This document shows, one piece after another, positions 57,321 to 64,000 of a stretch of 64,000 nucleotides of DNA. Within the stretch, counting starts at the first letter, position 1; each line of letters starts with the position of its first letter. This DNA is from Hetaerina americana (Eukaryota; Arthropoda; Insecta; Odonata; Calopterygidae). A model generated the notes under the pieces. It searched no databases. It worked only from the letters and a program-made list of their open reading frames with translations, and was not told the DNA's origin. Both the position numbers and the translations under genes were made by a program. The stretch is from positions 4,262,953 to 4,326,952 of the forward strand of contig JAKTNV010000041.1 in NCBI GenBank assembly GCA_022747635.1. The letters are read 5' to 3'.

Positions 57321-57788
57321 AATTCTACTATTGCTAACGCCAAAGTTAGAGCAGTGGCTTCTAGAGCGTGAATAAATGTTATGCTTGTAAATAGAAAATG
57401 CCGTTCTTCTGAAACATGCCATCTTTGAGTTTGTGCACATCTGGAATGCTATGTAAGTTAATCTTGTTGCCATGGATGCAACTAATGGGAAAACTGCCAC
57501 CAAATGGATAAAAGTTTTGCCATTGGAGAAAAAGTATTCATCATATCACCATAACAGAAATGAACTGCTGACAGAAACTGTATGTAATAGATCACAGCTC
57601 CCTAGATATGGACCAAAAGTCTCTAGAAAGGGCCAAGTGCAAAAGGCTTTGCTCATCAGAGCAAATGTTGAAAGAATAATACCTTTCCAACCAAAGAAAA
57701 CATCAGAACTAAAAACTCAAACTAAGAACTGGGGTGATATGGAAAATACCAATAATCCTGAGTTTTCATGAATCAATGAGCCACTTAC

Positions 57789-57947
57789 TGAAATCAAAAT
57801 ATGTCGATGACTGGCAATTCCCTTTGCATTCTTGGAATCCCGGTATTGGAATGGTGTTTATACAGTTTCCATGGGCATTCTTCCTCTCTTTAATCAAACC
57901 AACAGTTAACGGCGGGTCTACTTCAACTGCTGCACAGCCTCCTTCAG
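57789..57947 (-). CDS. Hemocytin-like gene exon (cystine knot, first half)
   Basis: A 159-nt exon bounded by acceptor TTTCCTTTCCAG and donor GTAAGT (57788-57783). It enters in phase 1: the C from the previous exon plus CT makes a Pro codon. It leaves in phase 1. It encodes EGGCAAVEVDPPLTVGLIKE, NAHGNCINTIPIPGFQECKG and NCQSSTYFDF. The CxGxC motif with following SST is typical of the start of a C-terminal cystine knot. Phase agreement on both sides with neighbouring exons strongly supports the model. Confidence 0.82.
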
Positions 57948-58128
57948 CTGGAAAGGAAACGTGACTGGCATTAATAAGGAATATAACTATTTCCACTCAT
58001 GTCCCTCCATTCCCATTCCATATGGGTAAAGATGTGCATGAAAGAAGCTTGCTATTATTATTGGTAAAAACAGTGCAACAGCATACCGACATAGTCTTAT
58101 GAGATATTAGTTCTGAGAAAGTACTTAC

Positions 58129-58243
58129 GCAGCAGGCAAGACTCAGTGACGTTGCATTTCTTGCAACACTTATCTTGGTAAATGTTTTCTGGAAGACAGT
58201 CATCAACATCCGGACATTTTTCTTCAGAACTCACAACTTGTAG
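58129..58243 (-). CDS. Hemocytin-like gene exon (end of VWC-type domain)
   Basis: A 115-nt exon with acceptor CATTGCAG (58244 side) and donor GTAAGT (58128-58123). It is phase 0 in, phase 1 out. It encodes LQVVSSEEKCPDVDDCLPEN, IYQDKCCKKCNVTESCLL. The CCxxC cluster closes a von Willebrand C-like domain begun in the preceding exon. The intron to the next exon is only 181 bp, while the upstream one is 3.3 kb. Confidence 0.82.
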
Positions 58244-58448
58244 CTGCAATGAAATGATAATATGGCATCATGGCATTGGCAGGTAGGTTTCATCACACCA
58301 TGTCATGAGTAAAAAGTGACAATTCTTGAATACAGTTCATAAAAATATACAAGTTTTTTGGTTTCATCATACAAAATCATAAAGGATAAGAACAGTGCAT
58401 TTCATGGCATGCATAGCCAGAAGAAGAGACGAGCCACATTGGCCTAAT

Positions 58449-58890
58449 ACACATTCAAACAAGAAATCCCACCAAACGGCGGACAAACACTCATTTATAT
58501 AGAAACAGATATAAGGGAAAGGGGGCATAAAGCATCGCAGATCTCAATGTAAATTACGTTTCCTGGATAGCTCAAGTGGTTAAGAGCCTCCGCCCGGCAA
58601 GTGGAAAGATCAGGAGTTTAAATCCCGGACTAGTAAATAATTTTGCATTCGTGATCTGCTTGATTCCGCCTTCTCCACCTCTCCTGTATTCGTCCTTTAT
58701 GTGTGTTCCTAACCCTTTTCCTTATATATATTTTTTTTAGGTAATCTACCGGTGAAGGTAGGTTTTTGGATGGACACAACTACCAAACAAATATTTTACT
58801 ACTCCTACAAAACACAAAATCCATCAATCTGTTTCTATATAAATGAGTATTTGTTCACCGTTTGGTGGGATTTTGTGTTTGAATGTGTGT
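58449..58890 (+). mobile_element. SINE family C with inverted tail and inserted PLE terminal repeat
   Basis: An inverted SINE tail lies at 58452-58515 (AATCCCACCAAACGGCGGAC). Then comes a plus-strand tRNA-like head (TCCTGGATAGCTCAAGTGG, B box GGAGTTTAAATCCCGG, 58559-58635) and a body to about 58727. A 90-bp PLE-type terminal block follows (GTAATCTACCGGTGAAGG, 58740-58822), then the resumed SINE tail (ACCGTTTGGTGGGATTTTG, to 58888). The tail arms at 58452-58515 and 58828-58888 are inverted repeats of about 60 bp. Confidence 0.75.
58735..58815 (+). repeat. PLE-type terminal repeat fragment
   Basis: It shows the GTAATCTACCGG, TGGATGGACACAACTACCAA and CTCCTACAAAACACA blocks seen at 9355, 18190 and 19886. 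Confidence 0.6.
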
Positions 58891-58896
58891 GTGTGC

Positions 58897-58897
<1 letters not shown>

Positions 58898-58979
<82 letters not shown>

Positions 58980-59025
58980 TATATAGTATATATGTATATA
59001 TATATATGTATATATATACATATAC

Positions 59026-59107
<82 letters not shown>

Positions 59108-59110
59108 GTA

Positions 59111-59204
<94 letters not shown>

Positions 59205-59217
59205 CATATACATATAC

Positions 59218-59282
<65 letters not shown>

Positions 59283-59283
59283 C

Positions 59284-59364
<81 letters not shown>

Positions 59365-59405
59365 GTGTGTGTGTGTGTGTATTTATATATGTGTATATAT
59401 GTAAA

Positions 59406-59456
<51 letters not shown>

Positions 59457-59457
59457 T
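58898..59457. repeat. Very long TA/TACA/TG microsatellite (about 560 bp)
   Basis: Alternating TA over most of its length with TACATA, TATGTA and late TGTGTG interruptions. All six reading frames stay open as repeating Tyr-Ile, which is an artefact. Confidence 0.95.
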
Positions 59458-59599
59458 GATGATATAGAATGACTCACACCAGCAGTATAACATTTGGACT
59501 GCACAATAGAACACAAATAAAATAGATAGCACTTAAAAGGAAACACACATTGTAGATTGTGTCTAAATGTGTTATATGTATGTGTAAACACTCACACGA

Positions 59600-60225
59600 G
59601 CAGATTTATCACGGTGGTGCGCCAAAGGGTTGGTGGATCTCAGAAGGTTTTTGAGATTGGCGGGTCGTGTGTATGCGATAGATGGGCATTGGGGTAGTAA
59701 GGATGAGGTCGTGTCATTGTCATGTAAAATTGGAAACAGTTCTTTAAGGAGGGTTTTCAGTCTGTGTGATCCGGGGAAATAGGTGGTGCAAAGGTTGAGT
59801 CCTTGCGTCAGATGTGGGCTTGTTTTTGTGTGGTGTGTGTGGTCGGGTGGAACGGTGGATTTTATTTCGTAGCAACTTTTCTGGGTAACCGCGTTTGAGG
59901 AGTGCAAGGTGTAGATTGGCAAGGTATTTGTTGAGAGTGGCTGTGGTGTTGCAAATTCGGTGTCCGCGGATAGAGAGAGAGTTAGGAATCGAGCGTTTCG
60001 TGTGTTGAGGATGACAGCTTGTGTGGTGTAGGTATTGCTGATGGTTAGTGGCTTTGATGTGTACTGAAGTAGTGAATTTGTTGTTTTGAAGTGAGATGTC
60101 TGTGTCAAGAAAGGTGATGGTGGAGTCTGAAATGGAAGAGGTGAATTTAACAGTGAAAGATGAATTTAAGGTGGATAAGAAATTATTGAGAGACTCTACA
60201 CACACAGGGTGCGGCAACATAACTT
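59600..60225 (-). pseudogene. Penelope-like element, C-terminal reverse transcriptase part (piece 2)
   Basis: On the minus strand from about 60210: CVESLNNFLSTLNSSFTVKF, TSSISDSTITFLDTDISLQN, HIKATNHQQYLHHTSCHPQH, SIPNSLSIRGHRICNTTATL and YLANLHLALLKRGYPEKLLR. Then, across a frameshift, come TTYFPGSHRLKTLLKELFPI and LAHHRDKSA. This matches the region after the YxDD motif of the PLE at 16040-17845. The catalytic motifs are missing because the piece is 5'-truncated. Confidence 0.82.
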
Positions 60226-60260
60226 CCTTTTTTTAAATGCAAAACGGAAGTTATGTTGCC
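60213..60260. repeat. 15-bp perfect inverted repeat at the PLE-PLE junction
   Basis: GGCAACATAACTTCC (60213-60227) and GGAAGTTATGTTGCC (60246-60260) flank an 18-bp loop exactly where the two PLE pieces meet. Confidence 0.95.
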
Positions 60261-60690
60261 TATTAAGTTTTAGATTTGTTCTATTGTTTTGTGTTTGAGT
60301 AGAGGGTAGGAGGGATGCTAGAATGGAGACACTAGAGCATTTATCAAAGGGAGTGTTATGTTCGGAGGCATGCTTTGGGATTGGGAACATCTCAATCAGG
60401 GAAGAATTCTTAAAAGAGGCCCGGTGGTTATTGATTCTAATATTTAGGGGTGTGGTCAATTGTCCAATATAAAAGGCAGGACATAGTTGGCACTTCAGAT
60501 GGTAAACTACATTGCTGGAGGTACACGAGGAGTAGGGAATTGGTGGGAGAGAGTTAATAAGCTGATGGGAGAGGGAAGGGTTTTGGGTTCTGTAAATAGG
60601 ACATGTTTTGCATCTTCATTTATTGCAGGGCATGGGAGTGCCTTTGGGATGGGGTAGGGAGGTACACCACCAGGGATGCCTCATACAAGA
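60228..60690 (-). pseudogene. Penelope-like element, degraded GIY-YIG domain (piece 1)
   Basis: On the minus strand: GTPMPCNK then CKTCPIYRTQN (cysteine cluster, with a stop), then SSNVVYHLKCQLCPAFYIGQ (GIY and YIG strands), IRINNHRASFKN, and HASEHNTPFDKCSSVSILAS near the end. This is the 3' part of a PLE. It lies upstream, in the transcription sense, of the 59600-60225 piece, so two elements are joined head to tail. Confidence 0.75.
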
Positions 60691-60778
60691 ATTCCCCATT
60701 TATGTCATTTTCATTATTTCACCAGCACATATTTAGCAAAATGAACTCTAAAACATGAAGAAAAACCAGTAACTTAGC

Positions 60779-61085
60779 AGTAGTAGAGTAATACGGGAGG
60801 CGACCGACAGCTGAGGTCATTTGTGCCATTAGGGATGGATGGAAATGGAGGAAGGGTTAAGAGAAACCCAGGGTCGGCATTAGCCTATTCTTTAACGTAA
60901 GGTGCCAAGGGGTCCACAGTTTAATGTCCCATACAATGGATGGCGTACTCACTCAAAGTGCTCTCCACAAAGCATCTCAAATAGGAATTGGGATACCACT
61001 GAAAAAGTTCTGTTGTCATTAGGATTCGAACCTGAGCCCTCTGGATGAGAAGCCAGTACGCTAGCCACCTTAACATTTCGGTCCC
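60779..61085 (-). mobile_element. SINE family B, near-complete but divergent
   Basis: The tail AGTAGTAG is at 60779, the body has GCGACCGACAGCTGAGGTCA and CAAGGGGTCCACAG, and the head is at about 61015-61085 with AGGATTCGAACCTGAGCCC (B box complement). It has more substitutions than other copies, so it is probably older. Confidence 0.85.
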
Positions 61086-61584
61086 CATCAGTAGCTTATC
61101 CTTCCTTCATAAAACACTTAACAAGTTTTGCACTTCATTCTGGCCAACTTACATAAAAATCCTTGACTTTTCCCAGTTCTCCAGTTTGCAGTCCTATGAC
61201 AATTGCCTTCCAATTCTTTGAGGGTGGGTACAACAAAGTCCTGTAGAAAATGTAATTTAGACCACCTATTCCATCCTTTCACAGAATTACTACCCTCATT
61301 TGGGCATCTACATATGGATAATGTGATTTTTAATACCAACAGTAACAAGATTCTTGCAGATGGCAATTTTTCATGAAAATAATAAACTGAGCCCTTGCCA
61401 AATGCCATTGAAATATTTTCAAGGCTTGAACCAAGCTTCCCTCCTTCAACCGGGCAACCGTATGGGCCCTCCAGCCCTTGCGATGACACTGCCGTGCTGG
61501 GCTGACCATGCCAGATGGGCGGGCCTCACCCATACAAGGCAAGAGGGGGTGTCAAGGCCACGGCTCCAGCAACCCACTGCTCAC

Positions 61585-61749
61585 CTGGCTTTCTCCATTC
61601 TCCTCGCAAGTGTGCACGGTGCACCCATCGTCCGTCTCCCACCGGCTGCCAGGCGGGCGCAGCACACCATCAGCCATCACACAGGCCACCTGCTTGCACT
61701 CCCCACAGCATTGCGTCGACTCTTCCGGGGCTTCCACGTACTCCCAGCC
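61585..61749 (-). CDS. Hemocytin-like gene exon (VWC-type domain)
   Basis: A 165-nt exon (55 codons), phase 0 on both sides, with acceptor TTGGGTTCCAG and donor GTGAGC. It encodes GWEYVEAPEESTQCCGECKQ, VACVMADGVLRPPGSRWETD and DGCTVHTCEENGESQ. The CCGECKxxxC pattern ends one von Willebrand C domain. The WxxxDGCTxxxC pattern opens another, which is completed in the next exon. The surrounding sequence is GC-rich and the plus strand also opens by chance. Confidence 0.85.
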
Positions 61750-62655
61750 CTGGAACCCAATTGGCAACGGTGAGCAATGAGCAATGAGCGATGTGCAAAG
61801 TGGACCATCATCTGGACTGGAGGCGCACATTTTCTGAGCCCTTTGCAAAACAGTTACACATTCAGGCCAACGGCACGTGGACCACTTAGAAGTGTTATGC
61901 AGTGGTGCTTGCCACTCTGCAGCACCATAGAACGAATAACTTGATTAATCCTCTGGACCAACTCATTGGATCAAAGAAATTAAAAACAAGCTGCACTACT
62001 TGCTCGGAATATTCAATTAAAAAGAGTAATGAACAATAAATTCCATTAAAGAAACAAATAATCAAATGAAAACAACTCAACTTAAAGAAAAATAAACCTT
62101 ACCCATAAACCACATTGGGCCAACCAGTGTGACTGTGTGTTTATTTGTAAGTTTCCAAATACGGTCCCTGGCAATAGGATTAATATCCTTGGAAACCTAT
62201 TCAGGAAACACCCCCCCCCCCTGTTTAAATGTGAGCGGATGACTATTTTGAATGTGTGTCTGATCATTGGCAAGGGATCTCAGTATTCCCCTCCTTTTTC
62301 TTTTCTTAGTAATTAATAAGTTTTGTGGTAGCTCATAGCCAGACTGACTGAATACCTCGCCATTAACCACTTTGGGCCAATCAGTGTAACTGAGTGTGTG
62401 AATATCTCACAATTTTGAGTGAGTCTCATCAACGGCGAGAGATTATTCTTCCCTGGGGATCAGCACACCAAGTGTAATATTCCCCTCCTTTTTCTTTTCA
62501 CAGTGGGGTAAAAACGCTTTATGGCGCTTACAGTAAAACTGAAAGCTGAAATTTAGTTGAATAAATTGTGACTCCGACTAGCTGACTACACTGTGGCACA
62601 CCACCTAGGCAAAACTCAATGACATTCACAATGGACCACCCCGGGAAGAGCCTAC
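61750..62655. other. Intron of the hemocytin-like gene (906 bp) with a diverged internal duplication
   Basis: 62095-62315 and 62355-62505 share AACCACxTTGGGCCAAxCAG, GTGTGACTGxGTGTG-type sequence and TATTCCCCTCCTTTTTCTTT. Each ends in a C/T-rich run. A poly-C run lies at 62210. Confidence 0.7.
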
Positions 62656-62769
62656 CTTGGCGCAATCTTTGTTGCATGTCTCAATCATCTCCTGCTTTGT
62701 GAGCTCCTTGTCTGGTCCAACAGAACAGTACATTTTCTTACACTTCGCTACCAAGAATGTTTCACCTTC
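62656..62769 (-). CDS. Hemocytin-like gene exon (cysteine-rich), first exon visible in the window
   Basis: A 114-nt exon (38 codons), phase 0 on both sides, with acceptor CTTCATTGCAG and donor GTAGGC. It encodes EGETFLVAKCKKMYCSVGPD, KELTKQEMIETCNKDCAK. The spacing of cysteines (C4C, then CxxxC) fits a VWF-type cysteine-rich segment preceding a VWC domain. Upstream exons are not in the window. The sequence from here to 64000 is intron. Confidence 0.75.
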
Positions 62770-63600
62770 CTGCAATGAAGTACACAAAAACAGATCAATA
62801 TATATCCCTATCAACTTGATTACTAACATGAATTATCCATGTAAATATAATCACAGCATTATCTCTCAGATATCAAGGCTCTATAAAATAATTCTCTTAC
62901 GTTGTCATCTGTCTGGGTCGAAACTAAAAAAATACATTTAACTCTATCCATTACACATTTTGGATGTTTCATAATTTGAACACCATCCCATGGTAATTGT
63001 TAATTTAATACCAAAATATTATCATAGCTTTCATAAAACTAGGCTTAATCTCATATCAAAAGACATAGAAGCACCTAAAAGTTATTTTCATTTATATCCC
63101 AATGACATTATTAAATTATTTCTACCATGTTGTTGACCGTTCCAAGCATATGCATTTGCATACATTCATGTTTGCAATTAATATGTGCACGATAATCAAC
63201 CTCTAAGCAGCAGATGAGACTTCCTTTTATTGATTACTCTTCATTACTATTTCACAGTTTTTTATGTATTTTAAAAGTTAAGCAGTTGCCCGCAGTGACT
63301 TCCTCAAGTTAATTTAATTAATGCACCAAAAGCATGGTGCATTAGTTGTAAGGAGGATCATCTCTTGGAGTGGCTGAGATGAAAGGCATTAATAATACAT
63401 TAATTTGCCTAAAGATCAGGTACTAATTGCTTGTACAAGATATAAGGCACGTCAGATTTTTCACATTCACTGACAATTACATGTTAGGCATAGAATAAAT
63501 CATCGTTGTATATACATATGAAATAAATTATTGATAAAGATTATTGCAATTGTCATGGAAGTACATCATTCACCGAATAGTAACAATTCATTACTAGATA
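62770..63600. other. Intron of the hemocytin-like gene, upstream of the first visible exon
   Basis: AT-rich with no recognised element. A small hairpin ATGCACCA/TGGTGCAT lies at 63321-63342. Confidence 0.5.
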
Positions 63601-63609
63601 ATTTTTTAA

Positions 63610-64000
63610 ACTTATCTTAAAAATAGATGTAGACTTGGCCTCTTTACATGGCTGGGTAACACATTGTATATTTTTGCACCCATAGCTAAGGGCCTATTAT
63701 ACATAGATGTTTTCCTTTGATGGTGTTGTAAATGGATGTCGTGACTAATTCTAGTGGGATATAAATGAATGTCTTTGTTGAAGCAATATTTGTACAGGTT
63801 GTTTCTCACCAAGGCAGCAATGTGATAAATGTACAAACTTGGCATAGTTAATGCATTTTGATGAATGAATAATGGCCAGCAAGGAGTCAAGTAAGTCTCC
63901 AATAGTATACATCTTACAATTTTTTCTTCTACAGACACAACTTACGCAGCATGCACACAAAGGAGCCCCAAAAAACAATTCCATATTTCACACGGGTCTG
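63610..64000 (-). pseudogene. Non-LTR reverse transcriptase C-terminal fragment, runs off right edge
   Basis: On the minus strand, KYGIVFWG (about 63990) starts the typical post-catalytic region. After frameshifts it continues as KIVRCILLETYLTPCWPLFI, TMPSLYIYHIAALVRNNLYK, HLYPTRISHDIHLQHHQRKT and AMGAKIYNVLPSHVKRPSLH, ending near 63610. This is a different LINE type from the CR1/Jockey-like copies. It sits within an intron of the hemocytin-like gene. Confidence 0.75.

Larger units (their letters stand above)
54498..57788. other. Intron of the hemocytin-like gene (last intron, 3291 bp)
   Basis: It holds a CR1/Jockey-like LINE remnant (55290-55860) and a SINE family A copy (57085-57320). The rest, 54540-55285 and 55865-57080, shows no feature. 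The frame at 57472-57771 is unsupported. Confidence 0.7.
58244..61584. other. Intron of the hemocytin-like gene (3341 bp), repeat-filled
   Basis: It contains SINE family C with an inverted partner (58449-58890), the TA tract (58898-59457), PLE pieces (59600-60690) and SINE family B (60779-61085). The sequence from 61090 to 61584 shows nothing else recognised. Confidence 0.75.

Noticed and set aside
58752..59472. Long open frames of repeating Tyr-Ile on both strands
   Set aside because: They are translations of a TA microsatellite and are open in several frames at once.
61354..61787. Plus-strand frames of 90-139 codons
   Set aside because: They are antisense to the well-supported exon 61585-61749 of the hemocytin-like gene.

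Overview
This window is eukaryotic nuclear DNA, most likely from an arthropod and probably an insect. The reasons are spliced exons with GT/AG borders, tRNA-derived SINEs, mariner transposons, Penelope-like retroelements (PLEs), several families of non-LTR retrotransposon and long TA microsatellites. There are no operons, ribosome binding sites or dense coding. The species cannot be told from the sequence; a large, repeat-rich insect genome is an inference.

The only host gene I can support is at the right end, on the minus strand (62769 down to 54259). Five exons with matching splice phases encode cysteine-rich von Willebrand C-type material followed by a C-terminal cystine knot, a stop codon and a polyadenylation signal. 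This is the 3' end of a hemocytin/hemolectin-like (VWF/mucin-like) secreted glycoprotein. Its 5' part lies beyond position 64000. Its introns carry a LINE remnant, a SINE, a PLE and a TA tract of about 560 bp.

The rest is mostly layered transposon remnants in unassigned intergenic or intronic DNA. 1-15 kb: endonuclease fragments of a LINE family, two SINE families, and 3' ends of a CR1/Jockey-like LINE. 15-18.5 kb: TA tracts, a degraded PLE, a SINE and PLE-type terminal repeats. 18.5-21.7 kb: two nearly identical deleted mariners in opposite orientation flank PLE pieces, giving a large inverted repeat, with a hammerhead-ribozyme-like motif in the spacer. 21.8-24.45 kb: one 5'-truncated LINE (endonuclease, reverse transcriptase, 3' end) interrupted by a 629-bp fold-back SINE with a 12-bp target duplication. 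25-33 kb: more SINEs and a mariner fossil. 33.6-37.0 kb: three pieces of one Jockey-like LINE joined head to tail. 37-38.3 kb: another LINE in the opposite orientation. 44-53 kb: a mariner ended by a palindrome, further LINE and mariner fragments, and twin small palindromes.

No gene cassette working as a pathway was found. The more unusual features are structural: the mariner-PLE-mariner unit with its ribozyme-like motif, the fold-back SINEs with target duplications, and the LINE array. Large stretches (for example 38.85-43.9 kb) show nothing I can assign.
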